A stretch of DNA of 6,665 nt from Elusimicrobiota bacterium. GTDB lineage: Bacteria; Elusimicrobiota; Elusimicrobia; UBA1565; UBA9628. The stretch is from NCBI GenBank assembly GCA_028717865.1, contig JAQUMZ010000155.1, positions 1-6,665 on the forward strand, given 5' to 3'. This document shows, in pieces, positions 1 to 5,495 of the stretch. The translations under genes and the position numbers were made by a program. Position 1 is the stretch's first letter. Each line of letters begins with the position of its first letter. The notes beneath the pieces were generated by a model. That model was given only the letters and a program-made list of their open reading frames with translations, did no database searches and had not been told where the DNA came from.

Positions 1-2
1 TG

Positions 3-791
3 GCCGCCGCTTTCGGCCGCGCGGCGGCGCGCGGGCGTCCGCCGCAGACCGTCCTGCGGGACATCCTCTGGGTCGGCGCGCCCGCGGCCGGCTTCTTCCT
101 GCTGGCCTGCGCCTCCAAGACCCAGATCGGCTACCGGCACATCCTGCCGGTTTACCCGTTCCTGGTCGTGCTGGGCGGCTGCGGCGGCGCCTGGCTGTGG
201 CGGCTGGGCTGGAAACGGGGCCGGCCCGCGGCGCTGGCTCTGGCCGCTTGGCTTCCGGTCTCTGTCGCGCGGGCCCATCCGCATTATCTGGCCTATTTCA
301 ACGAACTGACGGGGGGCCCGGCGGAAGGCTACCGGGCCCTGATCGATTCCAACCTGGATTGGGGCCAGGGCCTCAAGCCGCTCGCGCGGTCCCTGGCCGC
401 CATGGGCAATCCCCCGATCTATCTCAGCTACTTCGGCGTGGCGGATCCGTCCTATTTCGGCATACGCTATCTGCCCGTGGCTACGGTGTCCAACGCAGAG
501 CGCCGCGAAGGCGTCGTGCCGCCCGGCGACGGAGACCCGGTGCTGCTGGCCGTGTCGGCCACCAACCTGCAGGCCGCCTATTTCGCAGATCACAGCCTCT
601 TCGACTGGCTCAAGCCGCTCCGGCCCCGGCTGGTCGCCGGGCACTCCATTTTTCTCTATGATCTGACCGACGATCCCGACGCCGCTCTGCGTTTGGCCGA
701 GTTGGCGCAGGCCTCGGGCCAGACGCAGGCCGCGGCCCGCCTGCGCCGGCGCTACGCCGGGACGGTCCGGCCGCCCGCGGCCAGCAGATAA
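3..791 (+). CDS. Membrane glycosyltransferase, GT39/PMT-like family, C-terminal part (5' end outside window)
   Basis: The reading frame is open from the left edge and ends at TAA 789-791, so only about the last 262 residues are visible and the start lies upstream. The visible part begins with hydrophobic segments (around DILWVGAPAAGFFLLACA, then a second after the GYRHILPVYPF stretch, then a third in ALALAAWLPVSVA). It continues with the motif HPHYLAYFNELTGGP and DSNLDWGQGLKPLA, a signature I associate with the C-terminal region of ArnT/PMT-like (GT39, PF13231-type) integral membrane glycosyltransferases. These enzymes usually transfer a sugar from a polyprenyl-phosphate donor at the outer face of the inner membrane. 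The catalytic N-terminal loop is not in view, so neither donor nor acceptor can be named. The tail (about residues 235-262 of the visible part) is Ala/Arg-rich and poorly constrained. The last 40 bases overlap the convergent gene at 752-1258. Confidence 0.85.
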   Translation, partial: AAAFGRAAARGRPPQTVLRDILWVGAPAAGFFLLACASKTQIGYRHILPVYPFLVVLGGCGGAWLWRLGWKRGRPAALALAAWLPVSVARAHPHYLAYFNELTGGPAEGYRALIDSNLDWGQGLKPLARSLAAMGNPPIYLSYFGVADPSYFGIRYLPVATVSNAERREGVVPPGDGDPVLLAVSATNLQAAYFADHSLFDWLKPLRPRLVAGHSIFLYDLTDDPDAALRLAELAQASGQTQAAARLRRRYAGTVRPPAASR

Positions 792-1258
792 AGCCCGAAG
801 GCCACGAAGGCCAGGGCCATGAGCGCTTCCAAGGCCCGGCAGAAACGCTCCGATAACGGCGGACGGGGGCGCGGCTCGTCGAGGATCCGCGACCAGCGCC
901 GGTCCCGCAGCGCGGCCGCGGCCTTTAGCGCGCAAAACAGGGTTCCGCCGGAAACGAACAAGGCGCCCGCGAGGGCCGCCCCGGACGGCGACAAACGCGG
1001 CGTCCGCGCCAATGCGGCCAGCCACCTCGGAGCCGCCAGCGCGCCCGCCAGACACGCCGCGCCGGCGGCGGCGAAAAGCCCCCCGCCGAGCCGGTACATG
1101 CCCAGCAGGAAACCCTCCGAGGCGGGAGCCCCGGCCTGCTCGCTCCATTCCCGGGCCGAGCGAGCGTGGCGGCGCGCTCCCGCGGCCAAGTGCAGGCCCA
1201 TGCACATGAAAACGAATCCCGAGAAAACCGGCCAGGCGGCGTCGCCCCGCATCCGCAT
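752..1258 (-). CDS. Small four-helix membrane protein of unknown function
   Basis: I do not recognise the family. The 168-residue product has four hydrophobic segments at about residues 9-27, 51-76, 91-113 and 140-161. A charged, Arg/Glu-rich loop (28-48) follows helix 1 and a Pro/Arg-rich loop (118-138) follows helix 3. This helix and loop alternation is unlikely to arise from a shadow frame, which is the main reason for calling it a gene. The open frame extends upstream to 1768, but that part is antisense to udk and is discarded. The start is taken as ATG at 1258 (MRMRGDAAW); an in-frame ATG two codons later (1252) is equally possible and would sit better behind the -10-like TTATAT at 1267-1262. 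No Shine-Dalgarno is seen. The 3' end overlaps the glycosyltransferase gene by 40 bases, tail to tail. It could act in the inner membrane with its neighbours, but nothing in the sequence says how. Confidence 0.65.
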   Translation of the reverse strand: MRMRGDAAWPVFSGFVFMCMGLHLAAGARRHARSAREWSEQAGAPASEGFLLGMYRLGGGLFAAAGAACLAGALAAPRWLAALARTPRLSPSGAALAGALFVSGGTLFCALKAAAALRDRRWSRILDEPRPRPPLSERFCRALEALMALAFVAFGLYLLAAGGRTVPA

Positions 1259-1282
1259 ATCATATAATCTCAGCGCAAGCGG
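1259..1282. promoter_or_regulatory. Divergent promoter region between membrane protein gene and udk
   Basis: This AT-rich spacer lies in otherwise very GC-rich DNA. The + strand has a perfect TATAAT at 1263-1268, 14 bases before the udk ATG. The - strand has TTATAT at 1267-1262, three bases before ATG 1258 and nine before ATG 1252. I see no convincing TTGACA-like -35 at the right distance for udk. Starting about 7 bases after each -10 would give leaders of only a few bases, so leaderless or near-leaderless transcripts are inferred. Confidence 0.5.
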
Positions 1283-1918
1283 ATGAAGAAGACCAAGCGG
1301 TTCATCGTGGGCATCGCGGGCGGCTCGGGCTCCGGCAAGACGACCTTCTCGCGGCGCGTGGTCCGCGAATGCCGTAAGAGCGGCATCACGGGACAGATAT
1401 TCTCCCTCGACAACTACTACCGCCCGCTCTCCCATCTCAAATTCGAGGAGCGCAAGGCCTACAACTTCGACCACCCCGAGGCCATCGACTTCGACCTGGC
1501 CCTGGAGCATTTGCGCCAGCTGCGCGACGGCCGCGGCGTCAACCAGCCGATCTACGATTTCAAGACCCATACCCGCCGCAAGGCCACGCTGCCCTGCTTC
1601 CCGGCCCAGCTCATCGTAGTCGAGGGGCTCTACGCCCTCTATCCGCCCGAACTGCTGGCGCTCTACCACTACCGGATATTCGTCTCCACGGGGCTGGCCA
1701 CCGCGGTCCTGCGCCGCATCGCGCGCGACATCGCCGAGCGCGGGCGCGGCGTGGAGGACGCCAAACACCAGATACTATCCACCGTCCTGCCCATGCACGA
1801 AACCTACGTCAAGCCGACCCAAAAAAACGCCCACTTCTCCATCGATTGGGACGGCGAGGACGTCCCGGAAAAAGCCACCGAGGGCCTCGTAAGCATGGTC
1901 CGCGACTTCTTCCGCTGA
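1283..1918 (+). CDS. udk: Uridine kinase (uridine/cytidine kinase)
   Basis: This is a P-loop kinase that phosphorylates uridine or cytidine to UMP or CMP in cytosolic pyrimidine salvage. The 211 residues match the usual family length of about 205-215. Walker A is GGSGSGKT at residues 13-20. It is followed by the family region SLDNYYRPLSH (about 41-51), where the Asp is the expected catalytic base, and by the nucleoside-binding block NFDHPEAIDFDLALEHL (about 61-77) and PIYDF. VVEGLYALY (about 113-121) matches the Walker-B-like EGI/L segment. RRIARDIAERGR plus the PMHETYVKPTQ block (about 145-180) match the lid and C-terminal signature. All key motifs appear intact. ATG 1283 is the first in-frame start that keeps the N-terminal beta strand (KRFIVGIAGG). 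No Shine-Dalgarno precedes it. It stands alone on this strand, diverging from the membrane protein gene and 86 bases before the next gene. Confidence 0.95.
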   Translation: MKKTKRFIVGIAGGSGSGKTTFSRRVVRECRKSGITGQIFSLDNYYRPLSHLKFEERKAYNFDHPEAIDFDLALEHLRQLRDGRGVNQPIYDFKTHTRRKATLPCFPAQLIVVEGLYALYPPELLALYHYRIFVSTGLATAVLRRIARDIAERGRGVEDAKHQILSTVLPMHETYVKPTQKNAHFSIDWDGEDVPEKATEGLVSMVRDFFR

Positions 1919-1932
1919 TTCGGTGCCCCGCT

Positions 1933-1959
1933 TTCACGTATTCACGTATTTCACGTATT
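1933..1959. repeat. Three tandem copies of TTCACGTATT
   Basis: Copies lie at 1933-1942, 1941-1950 and 1950-1959, so the period is 8 then 9 bases with the ends shared. A degenerate fourth unit (TTTTTACGCT) follows at about 1958-1967. The array sits between the udk stop and the next gene, 45 bases before its start codon and upstream of its -10-like element. It could be a cluster of operator half-sites or a slipped micro-repeat. No protein that would bind it can be named from the sequence. Confidence 0.8.
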
Positions 1960-1986
1960 TTTACGCTGCGCGGGACGAATAATTTC

Positions 1987-1992
1987 TATAAA
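1987..1992 (+). promoter_or_regulatory. Probable -10 element of the hydrolase-like gene
   Basis: TATAAA ends 12 bases before ATG 2005, within an AT-rich stretch (1979-1997) in GC-rich DNA. A start about 7 bases downstream would leave a leader of roughly 6 bases. No Shine-Dalgarno is present between it and the ATG. Confidence 0.45.
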
Positions 1993-2004
1993 ATTAACCG
2001 ACGC

Positions 2005-2721
2005 ATGATTCCCCCCCACCATCTGGCGGGCTCCCTCGTAGCGGCGGCGGCCGTGCGCGCCGCCACCGGGTCCGACGCCGCGGCCGCCTGCTGCGCCGCC
2101 GGCGGAATCCTCATCGACCTCGACCACGTGGCGGATTTCCTCCTCCAAGGCCGGCGGCGCCTCTCGCCGGCCGCGTTCCTCGACTGGTGCCGCGACTGCG
2201 GGGGGCCGCGTTTTTACCTGGTCCTGCATTCCTACGAACTGCTCGCGGCCCTGGCGCTCTGGTGCTGGCTCAGGCCGCATCCCGCCGCGATCGGAGTCGC
2301 CATCGGCGCGGGGCTGCACCTGGCCATGGATCAAATCGGCAACCGCGTCGTGGGCCCCGGGCTCAGACCGTCGCGGGGCTTTTACTTCCTGGGCTGGCGC
2401 CTTCTGCGGGGTTTCCGGCGGGAAGCCCTTCTTTCGGACCCGGCCTCAGCGGCCGCGCCGCGTCAGGGCCGAGAACTCCGCCGCGAAGCCCTGGATGTCG
2501 TCCGCGGAGGCGGAGAAGAGCGCTGGGCCGAAACCGGACTCCTCGCTGGAACCGACCTGCAGGAGCTCCCCGTCGAGCCAGGCGAATTGCGCGCGAAGGC
2601 TTTCCGGCTCGGGAAGCCTGAAAACCAGGACGCCCCGCGCGGCCAGCTCGGCAAGCAGTTGGACGTCGGCGTCCCGGCCGGCTACGAGCCGGACGACCGC
2701 GCCGCCGCGTCCGGCCTCTAG
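2005..2721 (+). CDS. Small membrane protein resembling YdjM/DUF457 metal-dependent hydrolases, with an odd antisense-overlapping tail
   Basis: ATG 2005 is chosen because the frame upstream of it overlaps udk in another frame and reads as low-quality protein. Residues 1-147 look real. HHLAGSL (5-11) is followed by a hydrophobic segment, then GGILIDLDHVADFLL (33-47), LVLHSYELLAALALWCWL (72-89) and GAGLHLAMDQIGN (101-113). The spaced His and Asp residues (H5/H6, D38/D40, H75, H105, D109) in a membrane context resemble the YdjM/DUF457 family of membrane-bound metal-dependent hydrolases, whose substrates are largely unknown. This is motif resemblance only. From about residue 148 to the stop at 2719-2721 the frame is antisense to the convergent PLD-like gene and becomes Arg/Glu/Gly-rich with no hydrophobic pattern. 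That tail is probably read-through after loss of an ancestral stop near 2440. No stop exists in any + frame between 2341 and 2460, so a single frameshift there would not restore a short end. Confidence 0.65.
   Translation: MIPPHHLAGSLVAAAAVRAATGSDAAAACCAAGGILIDLDHVADFLLQGRRRLSPAAFLDWCRDCGGPRFYLVLHSYELLAALALWCWLRPHPAAIGVAIGAGLHLAMDQIGNRVVGPGLRPSRGFYFLGWRLLRGFRREALLSDPASAAAPRQGRELRREALDVVRGGGEERWAETGLLAGTDLQELPVEPGELRAKAFRLGKPENQDAPRGQLGKQLDVGVPAGYEPDDRAAASGL
2409..2434 (+). terminator. Terminator-like hairpin inside the 3' part of the hydrolase-like frame
   Basis: GGGTTTCC (2409-2416) pairs with GGAAGCCC (2421-2428) in an 8-bp stem with one G-U pair and a GGCG loop, followed by TTCTTT (2429-2434). 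The T tract follows only on the + strand. It lies just before the end of the convergent gene at 2446, where a terminator would be expected, but inside the open frame. The T run is broken by C, so termination would be weak at best. Confidence 0.3.
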
Positions 2722-3648
2722 GACCGCGTCGGCGAGCGCGCGCGTCAGCCGCGGCAAGGCCAGGTCCACGCGGACGCGGCAAAACCGGAGGGCCTGCGCC
2801 AGGCGGCGCGCACCGGAATCATTGGCGGGCATGGCCCACGCCGGCCAGGGCCGGCCCTTGAAGCGGAGGCTCGGGACCGGCTCCTCGAAATCCGCCGTTT
2901 CCAAAAAGGGCTCGGCCAAGCCGGAAAGAGGCTTGGCGTGCGTCCACAGCCAGCGCCAGTAAGAGTGAAACCCGTACAGCAGGACCGGATCGTTGCGCAA
3001 GAGCGCCGCGTCGTATGCCCGCCCCGTCGCGCTCCAGGGCGCCGAACCGGCCTCCAAAAGCTCCCCGTCTAGAACGGCGAAGGCCCCCCGCAAGGCTCCG
3101 AGGGGTCCCGTCCCGAAATAAGTCCGCACCTGGGCGCCGGCAAGGATCAGCGCCCGCAGCTCGGGCGTGCGGCCGCCCGCCCCCGCCAGCTGGCTATAGT
3201 CCGTGATCAGGCGGACGACGACCCCGCGCCGCCGGGCCCGCACCGCCGCCTCGGCCGTCAGCGGGAAAGAAAAAACAGGGGTCGCGAGGTCGACTTCCCG
3301 ACGGCAGGCGTCCACCAGAACCGCCAGTTCGGCGTCCAGCCCCTCGCCAAGGTGGAAAGCCGCCACGGGAACCCCCGCGAAGCTCAGGGTCGGCGCGGCG
3401 GAAGTCCGCGACGCCGTCGCGGGCCGCGGCCGGGCCCTCAAACCGGGGCTGAAAACGAAGCGGACGCTGCGCGCGCTTTCCGTGAACAGCCCCTCCAGGA
3501 CCTGCCGGTCCGAGGCCAGCGGGGAAAGGGCCACGCCCGCGCGGCCGGCCCGGCTGGGGGCGGGGCAAACAAGAACGAACACCGCCAACGCCGCGACGAG
3601 GCGTGCCGCCATGGACAACATCATAGTCACGCGCGAAATCTCGCGCAT
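2446..3648 (-). CDS. Exported phospholipase D-like protein with both HKD motifs degenerate
   Basis: The 400-residue product starts with a signal peptide. Its hydrophobic core is ARLVAALAVFVLV (about 15-27), with a likely cut after SRA (34) and no convincing lipobox. Two PLD-type halves follow. The first (about 98-235) has LVDACRREVDLATPVF, GVVVRLITDYSQL, then the HKD position reading LRGAFAVLDGELLEAGS (186-202). The second (about 275-395) has RVRVDLALPRLTRALADAVLEAG, then LRAQFAWLDGELLQVGS (351-367). In active PLD enzymes the motif is HxKxxxxD; here it is R187-A189-D194 and R352-Q354-D359. The His nucleophile or acid and the Lys are therefore gone in both halves, while the Asp and the following GS are kept. 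It should not act as a phosphodiesterase; a binding or structural role in the periplasm is inferred. The first ATG (3648) is used; ATGs at 3624 and 3621 are alternatives that still leave a full signal peptide and fit a -10-like TAATTC at 3656-3651 better. It is convergent with the hydrolase-like gene and divergent from the GIY-YIG gene. Confidence 0.85.
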   Translation of the reverse strand: MREISRVTMMLSMAARLVAALAVFVLVCPAPSRAGRAGVALSPLASDRQVLEGLFTESARSVRFVFSPGLRARPRPATASRTSAAPTLSFAGVPVAAFHLGEGLDAELAVLVDACRREVDLATPVFSFPLTAEAAVRARRRGVVVRLITDYSQLAGAGGRTPELRALILAGAQVRTYFGTGPLGALRGAFAVLDGELLEAGSAPWSATGRAYDAALLRNDPVLLYGFHSYWRWLWTHAKPLSGLAEPFLETADFEEPVPSLRFKGRPWPAWAMPANDSGARRLAQALRFCRVRVDLALPRLTRALADAVLEAGRGGAVVRLVAGRDADVQLLAELAARGVLVFRLPEPESLRAQFAWLDGELLQVGSSEESGFGPALFSASADDIQGFAAEFSALTRRGR

Positions 3649-3705
3649 GAGAATTACGGCCCAGACTGGCTTGGGCCCAACGGCCTATGCTAACATAATC
3701 CGCCC
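3649..3705. promoter_or_regulatory. Divergent promoter region with palindromes
   Basis: This 57-base spacer separates two divergent genes. On the + strand an extended -10-like TGCTAACAT (3688-3696) lies 9 bases before ATG 3706, implying a leader of about 3 bases. On the - strand TAATTC (3656-3651) lies two bases before ATG 3648, and TATGTT (3697-3692) lies further upstream. A perfect 10-bp palindrome TTGGGCCCAA (3671-3680) sits in the middle. Its left half also pairs with GGCCCA at 3658-3663. It could be an operator or chance in GC-rich DNA. Confidence 0.4.
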
Positions 3706-3996
3706 ATGCCCTCGACGAAGAAGGCCACGCGCCGGACCGCGGCCGCGCGGGACTGGTCCGTATACATCGCGCGCTGCCGAGACGGCAGCCTCTACACCGG
3801 CGCGGCCAAGGGCGTGGAACGGCGCCTGGCCCGGCACAACGCGGGCCGGGGCGCGGCCTACACCAGCGGCCGCCGTCCCGTGCGGCTGTTCTACCGCGAG
3901 GACGGCCTGACCCGATCGCAGGCCCTGAGCCGCGAAGCCCGCATCAAGGCCTTGTCCCGGTCCGAAAAGGAGGCGCTCGCCGGGCCGATAGCATGA
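3706..3996 (+). CDS. Small single-domain GIY-YIG nuclease family protein (UPF0213-like)
   Basis: The 96-residue product is almost entirely one GIY-YIG domain. WSVYIARCRDGSLYTGAA (17-34) gives the paired VYI...YTG strands. VERRLARHNAGRGAAYTSGRRP (37-58) supplies the family Arg (R40) and His/Asn (H44-N45). LSREARIKALSRSEKEAL (74-91) carries the expected metal-binding Glu (E77) and the conserved RIKALSR segment. The length and motif set match the standalone UhbC/YhbQ/UPF0213-type proteins, which are thought to act on DNA, though the cellular role of most is not settled. The Lys/Arg-rich N-terminus (residues 5-15) is a natural nucleic-acid contact. The key residues seem intact. The gene heads the rightward operon, and its TGA overlaps the next ATG (ATGA at 3993-3996). 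A strong AAGGAGG (3967-3973) lies within its 3' end. Confidence 0.9.
   Translation: MPSTKKATRRTAAARDWSVYIARCRDGSLYTGAAKGVERRLARHNAGRGAAYTSGRRPVRLFYREDGLTRSQALSREARIKALSRSEKEALAGPIA
3967..3973 (+). promoter_or_regulatory. Shine-Dalgarno-like AAGGAGG, unusually far from the next start
   Basis: This is the only perfect Shine-Dalgarno-like sequence seen near a start in the window. It lies 19 bases before ATG 3993 and is also codons for the end of the GIY-YIG protein (EKEAL). The spacing is too long for ordinary use, and no alternative ATG/GTG/TTG lies 5-10 bases downstream. Re-initiation by ATGA coupling is therefore the likelier route. Confidence 0.3.
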
Positions 3997-5495
3997 AAAT
4001 CCACGGACTGGCCGAATACGCGCGATACGTAAAAGCGGGGCGCCTGGCTTTTTGGCTTTTGCTCGCGGCGGCGCCGGCGCGGGCCGTGCCGGCCTTCCTC
4101 CAGGAACCGGGCCTGCGCTTGAGCTCGGGCGCGGCGCAGGCCCTGGTCGGCAACCGCCTCTATTTCATCGAGAACAGCACGGTCGTGCGCTCCGCCGCGA
4201 CCGCCGACGACGGCCTGAGCTTCGCCATGGAGGCGGGGATGCGCCTCTCCACGGCGACCGAGCCCCGGGTCGAGGCGAGTTCCATCACCGGCCTGTCCAT
4301 GATCGCGCTGGCCGGCGGGGGCTTCCGGATGCTCTACTCCGCCTTGGGCTCCACCGGCACGCTCTACCGGATCTACAGCGCGACCTCGGCCGACGGCCTG
4401 GCCTGGGCCAACGACACGGGGACCCGCGTCGAGCTTAATAACGGCGCCTCCTTCCTGGCCTCGCCTAGCCTGGCCGCGCTCAGCGGCGGCCGCCTGCGGG
4501 TCTACTTCACGGGCAGCTCCGACGGGACCCTGGACCCGGCCGCCCGCCGCGTTTATTCCGCCCTTTCCACCAACGCGGGCCGCGATTTCGCGGCGCCTAC
4601 GCTGGTAGTCGACGAGCGCGCCGGCGAGGTCGCCGCCATGGCGCGCACCGACGGCAGGATCCGGCTGCTCTACACCGCGCCCGTGCCCCCCGTCGTAGGC
4701 GGGGGCACCAACTCCACGATCGTCAGCGCCCTGACCTCCGCCGCCGACCTCGACGGCACGGTCTTCGAGCTCGAGCCGGGGGTGCGCGTCGCCACCACGG
4801 CCGCCTTGGGCCCGCTGTCGAATCCCTTCATAATCCGGTCCACCGACGCCTGGCGCTGGCGCCTGTACTACAACTGGAATCCCTTCTCCGCCCAGACCGA
4901 CACCGCCGCGGTCTACTCGGCCTCCACCTACGCTCCCGATCCCATCTCGGTCACGCCGGCCGTGGTCCTGCGCACGGCGGGGGCCGTCAACTTCACGATC
5001 AAGGGCGAGTCCTTCTCGCTATCCCCCTCCGCGCAGCTCGGCCAGGGCGGCGCCGTCGCGGCGGGGGCGGGCCTGACCCGCGTCGACGACCAGACCTTGA
5101 CCGTGAACTTCACCCTGACCGGAGCCAACCTGGGCCATTGGAACTTGTCCGTGACCAACGACAACGGCTTCACGGACACCCTCGCCAACGCCGTGCTCGT
5201 GGATTTCGCCCCGGGCGAGGTGCGCCTGACCGACAACCTCCTGCGCCCCAGGCTGGGAACCCGCACCCGCATCGACGCCATGACCTTCAACGCCGGCCGC
5301 CTGACCCTCCGGCTCTACACGCTCTCCGGCGAGCTGGTCGCCGTGATCTTCGACGGCGAGGTCCCCGAGGGCACGACCACGTTCTTCTGGGACGGCAAAA
5401 CCGCCGCCGGAAACACCGTGGCCAGCGGGGTCTACGTGCTGCGCGCCCTGGGCCAGAAGATCGATTCCAAGAGCAAGATCGTGGTGATCAAATGA
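3993..5495 (+). CDS. Exported beta-propeller protein with TIG-like and C-terminal FlgD-like domains (probable PorV-dependent cargo)
   Basis: The 500-residue product has a signal peptide (core about 18-28, cut after ARA at 31). Next come about five repeated units (roughly 54-117, 128-174, 187-230, 243-296, closing near 307), each ending in a strand such as GRLRVYFTG, GRIRLLYTA or WRWRLYYNW and followed by a YSA(T/S) strand. This fits a five-bladed propeller like those of sialidase/GH43-type proteins. Conserved catalytic acids cannot be assigned. Residues 318-403 look like a TIG/IPT immunoglobulin-like domain (TPAVVLRTAGAVNFTIKGES ... VTNDNGFTDTL). The end (411-500) is a FlgD-like Ig domain: LTLRLYTLSGELVAVI, then TTTFFWDGKTAAGNTVASGV and YVLRALG. 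Such terminal domains resemble those serving as sorting signals for type IX-like secretion. The start at 3993 overlaps the GIY-YIG stop and its own stop overlaps the next ATG, so it is probably co-expressed with the PorV-like barrel. The substrate or ligand is unknown. Confidence 0.85.
   Translation: MKIHGLAEYARYVKAGRLAFWLLLAAAPARAVPAFLQEPGLRLSSGAAQALVGNRLYFIENSTVVRSAATADDGLSFAMEAGMRLSTATEPRVEASSITGLSMIALAGGGFRMLYSALGSTGTLYRIYSATSADGLAWANDTGTRVELNNGASFLASPSLAALSGGRLRVYFTGSSDGTLDPAARRVYSALSTNAGRDFAAPTLVVDERAGEVAAMARTDGRIRLLYTAPVPPVVGGGTNSTIVSALTSAADLDGTVFELEPGVRVATTAALGPLSNPFIIRSTDAWRWRLYYNWNPFSAQTDTAAVYSASTYAPDPISVTPAVVLRTAGAVNFTIKGESFSLSPSAQLGQGGAVAAGAGLTRVDDQTLTVNFTLTGANLGHWNLSVTNDNGFTDTLANAVLVDFAPGEVRLTDNLLRPRLGTRTRIDAMTFNAGRLTLRLYTLSGELVAVIFDGEVPEGTTTFFWDGKTAAGNTVASGVYVLRALGQKIDSKSKIVVIK

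Noticed and set aside
759..782. Possible terminator (GGCCG CCCG CGGCC) at the glycosyltransferase/membrane-protein convergence
   Set aside because: The stem is only 5 bp, lies inside coding sequence and has no T tract on either side. GC-rich DNA gives many such stems.
819..1286. Rightward 155-residue frame opposite the membrane protein gene
   Set aside because: Ser/Arg/Ala-rich with no hydrophobic or domain pattern. It is the complement of a better four-helix frame.
1259..1768. Upstream extension of the leftward membrane-protein frame across udk
   Set aside because: It is antisense to the well-supported uridine kinase and has no family pattern. The membrane protein begins at 1258 or 1252.
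1933..1967. Possible CRISPR-like array
   Set aside because: Units are 8-9 bases and directly tandem with no spacers, so it is a short tandem repeat.
1846..2004. Upstream extension of the hydrolase-like frame into udk
   Set aside because: It reads through the udk 3' end in another frame and through the repeat and promoter spacer. The Arg-rich sequence does not look like protein.
3203..3910. Rightward 235-residue frame spanning the PLD-like gene, the spacer and the GIY-YIG gene
   Set aside because: It crosses two supported genes and their promoters in a non-coding frame and is Arg/Thr/Ala-rich throughout.
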